Positions 17,292 through 26,447 of a stretch of DNA of 64,000 nt are shown piece by piece (position 1 is the first letter of the stretch; the number at the start of each line of letters is the position of its first letter). The DNA is from an uncultured Carboxylicivirga sp. (GTDB taxonomy: Bacteria; Bacteroidota; Bacteroidia; Bacteroidales; Marinilabiliaceae). Under the pieces are notes generated by a model. That model saw only the letters and a program-made list of their open reading frames with translations, did no database searches and was not told the origin of the DNA. The position numbers were made by a program, and so were the translations under genes. The stretch covers positions 62,001-126,000 of the forward strand of contig CANNEA010000006.1 of NCBI GenBank assembly GCA_947503525.1. The letters run 5' to 3'.

Positions 17292-20216
17292 ATGGACGTT
17301 CCGCTTTCCTCTTTTCCTTTTGAAGAATTAAAACCTTTTATTAAAGGTGATCTGTTATTTGATAATCCCACACGCACAGTATATTCAACTGATGCATCAG
17401 CCTATAAAGAAAAACCAATAGGTATTGCTCGTCCTCGCGATGCAAAAGATGTTGGAAGTATTATCCATTTTGCAAATAAATATGATGTACCGTTAATTCC
17501 ACGTGCCGCCGGTACCTCATTGGCCGGTCAGGTAGTTGGTTCCGGACTTGTTGTTGATATTGGCAAGTATATGAATAAAATACTCGAAGTCAATATTGAT
17601 GAAAAATGGGTGAGAGTTGAACCTGGAGTTGTATTAGATGAACTAAACTTACATTTAGAACCCTTAGGTTTATTTTTTGGCCCCGAAACTTCAACATCAA
17701 ACAGATGTATGATGGGAGGAATGGTGGGCAATAATTCTTGTGGGGCACATTCATTAATATACGGCAGTACGCGGGATCATACCCTGGAGCTTTCCGGTTA
17801 TTTAGCCAATGGAGATGAGGTTCATTTTAAAGCTCTGCAAAAGTGGGAGTTTGAGCATAAGTGCAGGCAGGAGAATAACGAAGGCGAAGTATATCGGCAG
17901 GTGCGCGATATATTAACCAATAAAGAGAATAGAAAAGGAATACGTAAAGAATTTCCACATGTCGATATTCATAGAAGAAATACAGGGTATGCGTTGGATT
18001 TACTTCTAGATACGGTGCCTTTCAAGGAAGAAGGAAAGGAATTTAATCTCTGTCAATTGTTGGCAGGATCGGAAGGAACATTAATGTTTACCACCGAGAT
18101 AAAACTTAATTTGGTAGATATTCCACCTAAGGAAAAGGGGCTGGTTTGTGTTCATCTCAATTCTTTAGAAAGTGCCCTTGAGGCCAATTTAGTTGCCTTG
18201 GATTTTGAACCTGGCGCCGTTGAATTGATGGATAAAACCATAATGGATCTTACCAAGGGCAATCCTCTTCAAGCTAAAAATCGCTTTTTTGTTGAGGGTG
18301 ATCCAGCTGCTTTATTATTGGTTGAATTTGCCCGTCATACCAAAGAAGAAATAGAATCGCTAACCGATGCTATGATTGAAGCTCTGAAACAAAAAGGTTT
18401 CGGTTACGCCTATCCGGTTTTGTATGGGAAAGAGATTGGTAAGGTGTGGTCTTTAAGAAAAGCCGGGCTTGGTGTTCTTTCAAATATGCCCGGAGATGAT
18501 TTACCTGTTCCTGTTATTGAAGATACTGCCGTACGACCTATAGATTTACCAGCTTTTATAGCTGATATAAATGAAATGCTACTTAAGTATGGTAAGGAGT
18601 GTGTTTATTATGCACACATTGGTACTGGGGAGTTGCATTTACGTCCTGTTCTAAATATGAAAGAGCCTTCGCATGTTCAGATGTTTTATGATATAGCATC
18701 GGATACGGCGGATATTGTGAAAACGTATAAAGGATCTTTGAGTGGTGAACATGGAGATGGACGATTAAGGGGGGAGTTTATAGCGAAGATGGTTGGCGAT
18801 AAAAATTATGAACTCTTTAAGCAGATTAAGCAAATATTTGACCCAAAAGGAATATTAAATCCGGGCAAGATTACGGATACTCCAAAAATGAATACCTCTT
18901 TGCGCTATAAGAAAACACAGAAGGAGGTTATAGAGCAACCAATCTTTGATTGGTCTTCAACTTTAGGTGTTTTGAGAGCTTCCGAAAAGTGTAATGGATC
19001 TGGTGATTGTCGAAAAAGTCATGTAATTGGAGGAACAATGTGTCCGAGTTATATGGGATCTCGTGATGAAAAACAAACGACACGAGCCAGAGCAAATATG
19101 CTTCGTGAGTTTTTTAATGGTTCCATTTCTCAGGATAAATTGGGGTTTGATGAGGTAAAAGGGATATTAGATCTTTGTTTGTCGTGTAAGGCGTGCAAAA
19201 CCGAATGTCCTAGTAATGTGGATATGACCAAACTAAAAACAGAGTTTTTACATCTATATCACAGTAAATTTGGTATCCCCTTACGAAGTCGTTTAATCGC
19301 ATACCTCCCAAAGATTAACAGGATGATGATGGTTTTTCCATACCTATATAATATAGGTATCAATTTAAAACTGATAAAACGCTTTAATGAGATCAATCTT
19401 GGTTTCTCTTCAAAGCGATCATTGCCCAAGTTAAGCAGACAGTCGCTTCGGACCTGGACAAGAAAGAACAAAAATGCCTCGGAAGGCAGGCAAGTATTTT
19501 TATTTGCTGATGAGTTTACCAATTATAACGATGCTTCCATAGGTATTCAAACTATACTGCTATTGGAAAAATTAGGGTACACTACTAAAGTTCCTCATCA
19601 TTTTGATAGCGGTCGAACATATTTATCAAAAGGTTTGCTGAAGGATGCGGCAAAGCTCGCTGAAAGAAATGTTCTGGCTTTGTCCGAAATTGTGAGTTCA
19701 GAAAGCCCCTTGATTGGAGTTGAACCTTCGGCTATTTTAACCCTTCGGGATGAATATCCTGAATTGGTTCCTGATTATTTAAAGGAAAAAGCGAGGCAAC
19801 TGGCAAAATACACCATGACAATTGAAGAGTATTTAGCTCATGAGTTGGATCAAGGTAATATAGATAAAGCTGAGTTTGTCGATGAAAGTAAGGATATTCG
19901 TTTTCATGCGCATTGTTATCAAAAGGCAATTTCTGAGACCAGTTTAACTAAAAAGATACTTGAGATTCCTCGTAATTATTCAGCTGTTGAAATTCAATCC
20001 GGTTGCTGTGGAATGGCTGGTTCCTTTGGATATGAAAAAGAACATTACGATTTATCGATGAAGATTGGTGAATTAGTGCTGTTCCCTGATGTGAGAGAAA
20101 ATATGAATAAGGCATTGATTGCAGCTTCCGGAACATCCTGTAGGCATCAGATTAAAGATGGCACAGGAGTGGAGGCACAACATCCGGTTCAGGTTCTGTT
20201 CGAAGCGCTTAAATAA
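17292..20216 (+). CDS. FAD-linked 2-hydroxyacid dehydrogenase fused to Fe-S/CCG domains (YdiJ/Dld-like)
   Basis: 974 residues. Residues about 20-540 form the FAD-binding PCMH fold (PRAAGTSLAGQVVG, MGGMVGNNSCGAHS, AGSEGTLMF) with the C-terminal oxidase domain (GELHLRPV, SGEHGDGRLRGEF). Then come a ferredoxin-like region with CLSCKACKTECPSNVDM near residue 630, and a cysteine-rich CCG domain (SGCCGMAGSFGYEKEH) near the C-terminus. This arrangement is that of D-lactate and D-2-hydroxyglutarate dehydrogenases such as E. coli YdiJ, oxidising a 2-hydroxyacid and passing electrons to quinone or another acceptor. Proximity to glutamate dehydrogenase fits 2-oxoglutarate metabolism but does not prove the substrate. 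Confidence 0.9.
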   Translation: MDVPLSSFPFEELKPFIKGDLLFDNPTRTVYSTDASAYKEKPIGIARPRDAKDVGSIIHFANKYDVPLIPRAAGTSLAGQVVGSGLVVDIGKYMNKILEVNIDEKWVRVEPGVVLDELNLHLEPLGLFFGPETSTSNRCMMGGMVGNNSCGAHSLIYGSTRDHTLELSGYLANGDEVHFKALQKWEFEHKCRQENNEGEVYRQVRDILTNKENRKGIRKEFPHVDIHRRNTGYALDLLLDTVPFKEEGKEFNLCQLLAGSEGTLMFTTEIKLNLVDIPPKEKGLVCVHLNSLESALEANLVALDFEPGAVELMDKTIMDLTKGNPLQAKNRFFVEGDPAALLLVEFARHTKEEIESLTDAMIEALKQKGFGYAYPVLYGKEIGKVWSLRKAGLGVLSNMPGDDLPVPVIEDTAVRPIDLPAFIADINEMLLKYGKECVYYAHIGTGELHLRPVLNMKEPSHVQMFYDIASDTADIVKTYKGSLSGEHGDGRLRGEFIAKMVGDKNYELFKQIKQIFDPKGILNPGKITDTPKMNTSLRYKKTQKEVIEQPIFDWSSTLGVLRASEKCNGSGDCRKSHVIGGTMCPSYMGSRDEKQTTRARANMLREFFNGSISQDKLGFDEVKGILDLCLSCKACKTECPSNVDMTKLKTEFLHLYHSKFGIPLRSRLIAYLPKINRMMMVFPYLYNIGINLKLIKRFNEINLGFSSKRSLPKLSRQSLRTWTRKNKNASEGRQVFLFADEFTNYNDASIGIQTILLLEKLGYTTKVPHHFDSGRTYLSKGLLKDAAKLAERNVLALSEIVSSESPLIGVEPSAILTLRDEYPELVPDYLKEKARQLAKYTMTIEEYLAHELDQGNIDKAEFVDESKDIRFHAHCYQKAISETSLTKKILEIPRNYSAVEIQSGCCGMAGSFGYEKEHYDLSMKIGELVLFPDVRENMNKALIAASGTSCRHQIKDGTGVEAQHPVQVLFEALK

Positions 20217-20323
20217 TTTTGTTTTCCAGCTTTGTATTGTCTAAATTGTATAACATTGAACAACATGTAGTTGGTGAAAAATGATAAGAGCTTCTTTTAG
20301 CTTTATAATGTTGGGGTTGCAAA

Positions 20324-20346
20324 GGATGAAAACTCATCTTTTTTTA
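20324..20346 (+). terminator. Probable terminator of the FAD/Fe-S dehydrogenase gene
   Basis: A short GATGA-AAAC-TCATC hairpin is followed at once by a run of seven T. The stem is only 5 bp, so strength is uncertain. Confidence 0.5.
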
Positions 20347-20500
20347 TTCTGCTTACAGTTTTTGACTTCCTGTTGGGTCTTTTTTAAGTGATATATATCA
20401 TAAAGTGCTAAATAACATGTTTATCATTGTTGTAATATATTGAAATACAATAAGATTATATTTTTCTTAAAAAAGTCAAAATTCCTTACGATTTATAAGG

Positions 20501-20526
20501 TTGTTATATTAAAATATCTATTTTTG
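20501..20526 (+). promoter_or_regulatory. Candidate gdhA promoter
   Basis: TATTTTTG at 20519-20526 matches the -7 consensus TAnnTTTG exactly. A TTG at 20501-20503 could be the -33 element, slightly closer than usual. The start codon is 39 bases further on. Confidence 0.45.
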
Positions 20527-20564
20527 AAACCATAAAACAGATCCAATTTAAAACACTATTCGAT

Positions 20565-21905
20565 ATGGATACTAAAATGAAAGAATTCATGGATAGCGTT
20601 AGGGTAAAAAACCCTGGCGAAGACGAATTTTTGCAAGCAGTGCAGGAAGTAGTTGAAACAGTATGGGACTTCTATCAAGAAAACCCACATTATAAGAAAG
20701 CAAAGATATTGGAACGTATGACTGAGCCTGAAAGGGTAATTATGTTCCGTGTGCCATGGGTTGATGATAGTGGCGAAGTGCAAGTAAACCGCGGATACCG
20801 TGTTGAGTTTAACTCAGCTATCGGACCTTATAAAGGTGGCTTGCGTTTTCACCCGAGTGTAACTCTTAGTGGTCTTAAATTCTTAGGCTTTGAGCAAACG
20901 TTCAAGAATAGCTTGACGACATTGCCTATGGGTGGTGGTAAAGGTGGTTCTGACTTCAATCCTAAAGGTAAATCAGATATCGAAATTATGCGATTCTGCC
21001 AGGCTTTTATGAGCGAGTTGTTCCGTCATATTGGTCCTAACACAGATGTACCTGCCGGTGATATTGGTGTTGGAGGTCGTGAGATCGGTTATTTATTCGG
21101 ACAGTACAAAAAACTTCGCAATGAGTTTACTGGTGTTTTAACTGGTAAAGGAGCTGAGTTTGGTGGTAGTTTAATTCGTCCGGAAGCTACTGGTTTCGGA
21201 GCAATCTACTTTGTTCGCGAAATGTTAGCTAACAAAAGCGATAAGCTAGAAGGTAAAACAGTTGCTTTATCTGGTTTTGGGAATGTAGCTTGGGGTGCTG
21301 CTCTTAAAGCGGTTGAATACGGAGCTAAAGTAGTTACTATTTCAGGACCTGATGGATACATTTATGATCCTGAAGGAATTTCTGGTGATAAGATTGATTA
21401 CTTATTAGAGCTTCGCGCTTCTAATATGGATATTGTTGCACCTTATGCAGAACGATACCCTGGTGCTCAGTTTATTGCTGGTAAGCGTCCTTGGGAGCAA
21501 AAAGTGGATATCGCTATTCCTTGTGCCATCCAGAATGAATTAGATGAGAACGACTGTAAATTGTTGATCGAAAACGGTTGTCAAATGATAGCTGAAGCAT
21601 CAAATATGGGATGTACAGCTGAAGCAGCTTATTTAGCAACTGACAAAATATTGTTTGCGCCAGGTAAGGCAGTTAATGCTGGTGGTGTAGCAGTTTCTGG
21701 TTTGGAAATGACTCAAAACAGCATGCGTTTGAATTGGTCAGAAAAAGAAGTGGATGATCGTTTAGATCAAATCATGACTGACATTCACGATGCTTGTGTG
21801 AGATACGGTTCTGAACCAAACGGCAAAATAAATTACATCAAAGGAGCTAATATCGGAGGTTTTGTGAAAGTGGCCGACGCTATGATCGCTCAAGGTGTTG
21901 TTTAA
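20565..21905 (+). CDS. gdhA: Glutamate dehydrogenase, hexameric, likely NAD-type (paralogue 1)
   Basis: 446 residues, full length. It interconverts glutamate with 2-oxoglutarate plus ammonia. The catalytic set is intact: GPYKGGLRF (Lys binding the side carboxylate), [18 protein letters not shown] (catalytic Lys), PAGDIGVG (Asp acid/base) and the GFGNVAWGA dinucleotide motif. The segment [15 protein letters not shown] matches the Clostridium symbiosum NAD-dependent enzyme rather than the E. coli NADP enzyme, so I infer NAD preference and perhaps a catabolic role. It has its own promoter and terminator. One of three paralogues in the window. Confidence 0.95.
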   Translation: MDTKMKEFMDSVRVKNPGEDEFLQAVQEVVETVWDFYQENPHYKKAKILERMTEPERVIMFRVPWVDDSGEVQVNRGYRVEFNSAIGPYKGGLRFHPSVTLSGLKFLGFEQTFKNSLTTLPMGGGKGGSDFNPKGKSDIEIMRFCQAFMSELFRHIGPNTDVPAGDIGVGGREIGYLFGQYKKLRNEFTGVLTGKGAEFGGSLIRPEATGFGAIYFVREMLANKSDKLEGKTVALSGFGNVAWGAALKAVEYGAKVVTISGPDGYIYDPEGISGDKIDYLLELRASNMDIVAPYAERYPGAQFIAGKRPWEQKVDIAIPCAIQNELDENDCKLLIENGCQMIAEASNMGCTAEAAYLATDKILFAPGKAVNAGGVAVSGLEMTQNSMRLNWSEKEVDDRLDQIMTDIHDACVRYGSEPNGKINYIKGANIGGFVKVADAMIAQGVV

Positions 21906-21931
21906 ATTTTTCTAATGCAACTATAAATAAG

Positions 21932-21957
21932 GCCGTCTCCTCCCCGAGACGGCTTTG
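21932..21957 (+). terminator. Terminator of gdhA paralogue 1
   Basis: An 8-bp GC-rich stem GCCGTCTC / GAGACGGC with a 6-base loop, followed by TTTGTT. The T run is short but the stem is strong. Confidence 0.75.
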
Positions 21958-22043
21958 TTGCAACTTAAAAAGTCTTTATCTCAGCTTTATTTATGTGGCG
22001 GCTTTTCTTATGTTTGCAGCTTTAACTATTAAAAATATAAGGC

Positions 22044-22808
22044 TTGATTGATACGCATTCACATATTTATCTGGAGGAGTTTGATAAAGATAGGGCAGAG
22101 GTAATTGCTAATGCTCAGTCTCTAGGTTTAAAAAAAGTGTTATTGCCCAATGTTGATGCATCAACAATTGATCGTATGCATGAAACGGAAAAGGCTTATC
22201 CTGATTTATGCCTTTCTATGATGGGTGTTCATCCAACATCAATAAAAGAAAACTATCAGGAGGAGTTAGTTGTTGCCAGGCAGTATTTGGATAAACGAAA
22301 GTATATAGCTGTTGGAGAAATTGGCATTGATTTATATTGGGATAAAACGTTCAGGCATGAACAAATGCTTGCTTTTGAAGAGCAAATTATTTGGGCCAAA
22401 GAGTTGGATATTCCTGTGGTAATTCATTGCAGAGATGCCTTTCCTGAAGTGTTTGAAGTAGTTGAAAAACAATTGGACAGTCAGCTTCGAGGTGTATTTC
22501 ACAGTTTTACAGGAGAAGAGAAGGAAGCTCAACGCATTCTTGAGTACGAAAGTTTTATGATGGGGATAAATGGAGTAGTAACATTTAAAAATACCCATTT
22601 GAGAGAAACTTTACTTAAAGTGCCTGTTGAAAAGATTGTATTGGAAACGGATGCCCCATATTTAGCTCCGGTTCCGCATAGGGGAAAACGAAACGAACCC
22701 TCATATGTTAAAAAAGTAGCAGAGACCTTGGTACAAGTATATAAAACGGATTTGGACCATATAATCGCCCATACGAGCGATAATGCTGCGCGATTGTTTA
22801 ATTTGTAG
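22044..22808 (+). CDS. tatD: TatD-family metal-dependent hydrolase / DNase
   Basis: 254 residues of the TatD/YcfH family, TIM-barrel nucleases with two metal ions. The N-terminal MIDTHSH gives the HxH ligands; further ligands lie in AVGEIGIDLYW, PVVIHCRDA, GVFHSFTG and LETDAPYLAP. The start must be the TTG at 22044: an in-frame TAA lies two codons upstream and the HxH motif begins at residue 4. Activity in the family includes 3'-5' exonuclease and AP-site repair. It is 12 bases upstream of the asparaginase gene, likely one operon. Confidence 0.92.
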   Translation: MIDTHSHIYLEEFDKDRAEVIANAQSLGLKKVLLPNVDASTIDRMHETEKAYPDLCLSMMGVHPTSIKENYQEELVVARQYLDKRKYIAVGEIGIDLYWDKTFRHEQMLAFEEQIIWAKELDIPVVIHCRDAFPEVFEVVEKQLDSQLRGVFHSFTGEEKEAQRILEYESFMMGINGVVTFKNTHLRETLLKVPVEKIVLETDAPYLAPVPHRGKRNEPSYVKKVAETLVQVYKTDLDHIIAHTSDNAARLFNL

Positions 22809-22820
22809 TTAGGGAGGAAG

Positions 22821-23849
22821 ATGGAAGAAAGAGAAATATTAATAATTTATACCGGTGGTACAATTGGGATGGTTATCGATCCTGAAACCAATTCACTGGT
22901 TCCTTTTGACTTTGAAAGTATTTCGAAACAAGTGCCTGAATTAAGGAAATTTGACTTCAAAGTTAAGAGTTATTCTTTTGAGCCATTAGTGGATTCATCT
23001 GATATGAATCCGGATATTTGGATTAAGCTGGTTGAGATTATCGAAGAAAACTATACCTTATATGATGGCTTTGTTATTCTTCATGGTACTGATACAATGG
23101 CTTATACAGCAAGTGCCTTAAGCTTTATGCTTAATAATCTTAAGAAGCCGGTAATTCTTACAGGTAGCCAATTGCCTTTAGGTACAATAAGAACTGATGG
23201 CAAGGAAAATCTGATTACGGCGCTTGAGATTGCAGCAGCACAAAAAAATCGACAGGCTTTAGTTCCTGAAGTCTGTATATTCTTTAATGATAAATTATTC
23301 AGAGGAAACCGCACCACAAAATATAACGCAGAGCATTTTAGGGCTTTCCGTTCCGATAATTATCCTGCTTTGGCTGAGGTTGGTATACATATTAAGTACA
23401 ATTACCCATTTATAAGGTATACCACTTTAAACGGAACATTTAGAGTGGCCAAAAAAATGGATACCAACGTTGCGCTCTTGCGTATCTTTCCGGGGATTAA
23501 TAGAGAAGTCGTGAAGGCAGTGCTGAATGCGCCTGGTATTAAGGCAATTGTGCTTGAAACCTATGGATCTGGAAATGCACCTACTCAAAAGTGGTTTCTT
23601 GATGAGGTGGAAGAGGCTGTAAAAAAAGGACTTATAATATTGAATGTAACACAGTGTCTCTCAGGTAGCGTTGAAATGTGGCGCTATGAAACAGGAGTAC
23701 ACTTATTGGAGATAGGAGTGATCAGTGGACACGATATGACCACTGAGACCGCGATTACAAAATTGATGTATCTCTTGGCAAATGCCAGTTCTGTAGAAGA
23801 GGTTAAAAACAATCTTAATAAGTCACTTCAGGGTGAAATATATATTTAG
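22821..23849 (+). CDS. ansA: Type I L-asparaginase
   Basis: 342 residues, no signal peptide, so a cytoplasmic enzyme hydrolysing asparagine to aspartate and ammonia. Both active-site threonine regions are present: IIYTGGTIGM at the N-terminus and VILHGTDTMAYTASAL near residue 90. NAPGIKAIVLETYGSGNAP is the C-terminal domain signature. Cotranscribed with tatD. The released ammonia and aspartate fit the nitrogen-metabolism flavour of the surrounding glutamate dehydrogenase genes, but tatD-ansA pairs occur widely. Confidence 0.93.
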   Translation: MEEREILIIYTGGTIGMVIDPETNSLVPFDFESISKQVPELRKFDFKVKSYSFEPLVDSSDMNPDIWIKLVEIIEENYTLYDGFVILHGTDTMAYTASALSFMLNNLKKPVILTGSQLPLGTIRTDGKENLITALEIAAAQKNRQALVPEVCIFFNDKLFRGNRTTKYNAEHFRAFRSDNYPALAEVGIHIKYNYPFIRYTTLNGTFRVAKKMDTNVALLRIFPGINREVVKAVLNAPGIKAIVLETYGSGNAPTQKWFLDEVEEAVKKGLIILNVTQCLSGSVEMWRYETGVHLLEIGVISGHDMTTETAITKLMYLLANASSVEEVKNNLNKSLQGEIYI

Positions 23850-23853
23850 AAAG

Positions 23854-23882
23854 TTTGTATTTGGCATTTTTTTTGTAATTTG
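23854..23882 (+). promoter_or_regulatory. Weak candidate promoter of the exbB operon
   Basis: TTTG at 23854-23857 and TAATTTG at 23876-23882 resemble the Bacteroidota -33 and -7 elements with one base missing in the second. A leader of about 120 bases would follow before exbB. Confidence 0.3.
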
Positions 23883-24007
23883 CATCCCTGAAAAAATAAA
23901 GGATTTTTATCTGCTTTGAAGTCTAGGTCTAGGGTGAGAAGAGATAAACAGTAAAAACTATTTTGAGTATTAATAAAACTGATACGAATCAAAATTATTA
24001 GCAGACT

Positions 24008-24826
24008 ATGAAAAAGCTTTTTGCGTTTTTAGCAGTATTTGGAATGCTGAGTCTCGGTGCTAACGCCGTTTATGCTCAGGACGAGGAAAATGTAGCCGAT
24101 GCTACAACAACAGAGCAGGTTACTGAAGAACCAGCAGCAGTTGAAGAACCAGCAGCAGTAGCCGTTGAAGAAGAAATGGCTGAAGCTCCTAAGGGAATTC
24201 ACAAGCAGATTAAGGCAAAATTCATCGAAGGTGGCGCCATCTTTATGAGTTTCGTACTTTTATGTCTAATCTTCGGTTTGGCAATCTGTATCGAAAGAAT
24301 TATTTATTTGAATCTGGCTTCTACGAATACTAAGAAGTTACTTCAAAACATCGAGAACGCTTTGAACGACGGTGGTGTTGAAGCAGCTAAGGAAGTATGT
24401 CGTAACACCAGAGGTCCTGTAGCTTCTATTTTCTACCAAGGACTTGATCGTTTCGATGAAGGTATTGAAGTTGTTGAGAAATCAGTTGTTTCTTACGGTT
24501 CAGTTCAAATGGGTCTTTTAGAAAAAGGTTTGACTTGGATTTCATTATTTATTGCTCTTGCTCCTATGCTTGGGTTTATGGGTACTGTAATCGGTATGAT
24601 CGAAGCTTTTGATAATATCCAGGCTATGGGTACTATTTCTGCATCAGCTGTAGCAGGTGGTATTAAAGTAGCACTTATTACTACAGTATCTGGTTTGATC
24701 GTAGCTATCATCCTACAGGTATTCTACAACTACATCGTTTCTAAAATTGATGGAATTGTTAATACTATGGAAGATGCTTCTATCTCTCTATTAGATATTT
24801 TGGTAAAATACAACATGAAAAAATAA
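24008..24826 (+). CDS. exbB: MotA/TolQ/ExbB proton-channel family protein
   Basis: 272 residues. A cleavable signal peptide (1-24, ending VYAQ) is followed by an acidic Pro/Ala/Glu/Val linker with repeated EEPAAVEEP units, then three membrane helices (about 78-100, 177-200, 215-240) with the conserved ExbB segment APMLGFMGTVIGMIEAF. With ExbD and TonB this forms the inner-membrane motor energising outer-membrane receptors. The signal peptide plus linker is a Bacteroidota feature. The two TonB-dependent receptors later in the window are possible clients; no tonB gene is present. Confidence 0.92.
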   Translation: MKKLFAFLAVFGMLSLGANAVYAQDEENVADATTTEQVTEEPAAVEEPAAVAVEEEMAEAPKGIHKQIKAKFIEGGAIFMSFVLLCLIFGLAICIERIIYLNLASTNTKKLLQNIENALNDGGVEAAKEVCRNTRGPVASIFYQGLDRFDEGIEVVEKSVVSYGSVQMGLLEKGLTWISLFIALAPMLGFMGTVIGMIEAFDNIQAMGTISASAVAGGIKVALITTVSGLIVAIILQVFYNYIVSKIDGIVNTMEDASISLLDILVKYNMKK

Positions 24827-24834
24827 TTGTCACT

Positions 24835-25281
24835 ATGACTAAGCTTTCAAAAATACTAAGTATTGTTCAATACCTGCTATTAGCGATTACCTTGGTGTTT
24901 GCAGGAATGTTCTTTTTCGGTGGTGAGATTGTAGGTGAAACCTATTACACACCAGTGTATACAGATTCATTCTTGAACTGGGGTAAAATGCTAGTGTTTA
25001 TTGCAGCTGGTATATCTATACTTTTTGAAGTGTTTAATTTGATTGTGCATCCTAAAAATGCAGTACGTACTTTAATCTCTATTGGTTTATTACTAGTAGT
25101 AGTATTGATTGCGTATGCAATGGCTGACACAACTCCACTTCAAATTATTGGATACCAGGGATCAGATAACGTGCCAAGCATGTTAGCAATGGCAGGTACG
25201 ATGTTATATGGAATGTACATTCTGTTCGGAGTAGCAGTAGTTGCTATTCTTTATGCAGAATTATCTCGTATGTTTAAATAA
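24835..25281 (+). CDS. Four-helix membrane protein in the exbBD operon, unknown
   Basis: 148 residues with about four hydrophobic segments (near 10-28, 47-66, 79-95, 113-142) and few charged residues. No domain recognised. It sits between exbB and exbD with 8 bases to exbB and 57 to exbD, so it belongs to the module by position. It could be an accessory subunit of the ExbBD motor; this is inference from context only. Confidence 0.75.
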   Translation: MTKLSKILSIVQYLLLAITLVFAGMFFFGGEIVGETYYTPVYTDSFLNWGKMLVFIAAGISILFEVFNLIVHPKNAVRTLISIGLLLVVVLIAYAMADTTPLQIIGYQGSDNVPSMLAMAGTMLYGMYILFGVAVVAILYAELSRMFK

Positions 25282-25338
25282 TTATCCTTGTTTTTAATTG
25301 ACTTGGGTCGATTAATAAACTATTAAATTAATTAGTTT

Positions 25339-25917
25339 ATGGGAAAAAGAGATGTACAGGAAGTTAATGCAGGGTCAATGGCGGATATCGCCTTCTTATT
25401 ATTGATCTTCTTCTTGGTTACAACTACCATGGACACTGATACTGGTTTAGCACGTCTGCTTCCTCCTATGCAGGAGGATCAGCCGGACGACACACCTCCT
25501 ATTAAGGAGCGTAATGTGTTTTCGGTGCTGTTAAACAGTAACAATCAGTTGCTGGTAGAAGGTAAACCAATGCAGATTGAGCAATTAACAGAGGCTACCA
25601 AGGAATTTATGGAGAATCCTATGGATTTAGAAACATTACCTGAGAAAAAAGAAGTTGAGGTTGAATTCTTCGGAGTTCAAATGTTAACTAAAGGGGTAAT
25701 TTCACTTCAAAGTGACCGAGGTACAGAATATCAAGCCTACTTGATGGTTCAAAATGAACTTCAAAGAGCAATAAGCGAATTACGACAGGATTTGGCTAAA
25801 AGAAAATTTGGTAAGGAATATGATGAGTTAGAAAAAGAAGAGCAAAAAGCGATTCGTACCATCTATCCTCAAAAGATTTCAGAGGCTGAGCCTAAAAATA
25901 TAGGAGGAAAGAACTAG
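25339..25917 (+). CDS. exbD: ExbD/TolR-family protein, first copy
   Basis: 192 residues. One N-terminal membrane helix carrying the proton-path aspartate, SMADIAFLLLIFFLVTTTM, then a periplasmic domain. This copy is longer than usual ExbD, with an extra predicted helical stretch at residues about 90-165 (ELRQDLAKRKFGKEYDELEK). Partner of the upstream exbB. The next exbD begins one base after its stop codon. Confidence 0.92.
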   Translation: MGKRDVQEVNAGSMADIAFLLLIFFLVTTTMDTDTGLARLLPPMQEDQPDDTPPIKERNVFSVLLNSNNQLLVEGKPMQIEQLTEATKEFMENPMDLETLPEKKEVEVEFFGVQMLTKGVISLQSDRGTEYQAYLMVQNELQRAISELRQDLAKRKFGKEYDELEKEEQKAIRTIYPQKISEAEPKNIGGKN

Positions 25918-25918
25918 T

Positions 25919-26392
25919 ATGGCTAAATTCAGAAAAAAGAAGAGTGGAGGCCAAACAGCTATTAATACTGCCTCCTTACCGGATATCGTTTTTATGTTGC
26001 TTTTCTTCTTTATGGTATCAACTACCATGAAAGAGGTAGATATGAAGGTACAGATAAGTCCTGCTGAAGCAACCGAAATTGTGAAACTAGAAAAAAAGGA
26101 ATTGGTAACGTTTATTTATGTGGGTGTGCCTGCTAAAAAGTTCCAGTCTCTTTATGGTAGTGAACCACGTATTCAGTTGAATGATCAATTTGCGACTGTT
26201 CCGGATATTCAGAGTTATATTGCGCAAGCAAGAGATAACATGAAAGAAAGTGATCAGCCGAAAATGACAACTTCAATTAAAGCGGATCGTGAATGTCCAA
26301 TGGGTGTTATCACTGACATTAAACAGGCATTACGTAAAGCTGCAGCATTGAAAATAAACTATTCAGCTGCAGAAAAAGTAGAAGTACGATAA
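25919..26392 (+). CDS. exbD: ExbD/TolR-family protein, second copy
   Basis: 157 residues with helix and proton-path aspartate in SLPDIVFMLLFFFMVSTTM. The periplasmic part ends with the usual ExbD-like segment KADRECPMGVITDIKQALR. Two different ExbD proteins beside one ExbB is common in Bacteroidota and suggests a mixed dimer. Last gene of the operon; a strong terminator follows. Confidence 0.93.
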   Translation: MAKFRKKKSGGQTAINTASLPDIVFMLLFFFMVSTTMKEVDMKVQISPAEATEIVKLEKKELVTFIYVGVPAKKFQSLYGSEPRIQLNDQFATVPDIQSYIAQARDNMKESDQPKMTTSIKADRECPMGVITDIKQALRKAAALKINYSAAEKVEVR

Positions 26393-26411
26393 TTGAATAT
26401 CGATATATAAG

Positions 26412-26442
26412 AAAAGGGGAACCAAACGGTTCCCCTTTTTTT
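26412..26442 (+). terminator. Terminator of the exbBD operon
   Basis: A 12-bp perfect stem AAAAGGGGAACC / GGTTCCCCTTTT with a 4-base loop and a run of T. It may also serve the convergent lipoprotein gene, which stops at 26448. Confidence 0.9.
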
Positions 26443-26447
26443 GTGCT

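Larger units (their letters stand above)
20217..20564. other. Intergenic region with terminator and gdhA promoter
   Basis: No gene is seen in this 348-base gap. It holds a terminator-like hairpin (20324-20346) in its first half and a promoter-like box (20519-20526) shortly before the glutamate dehydrogenase gene. Confidence 0.6.
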
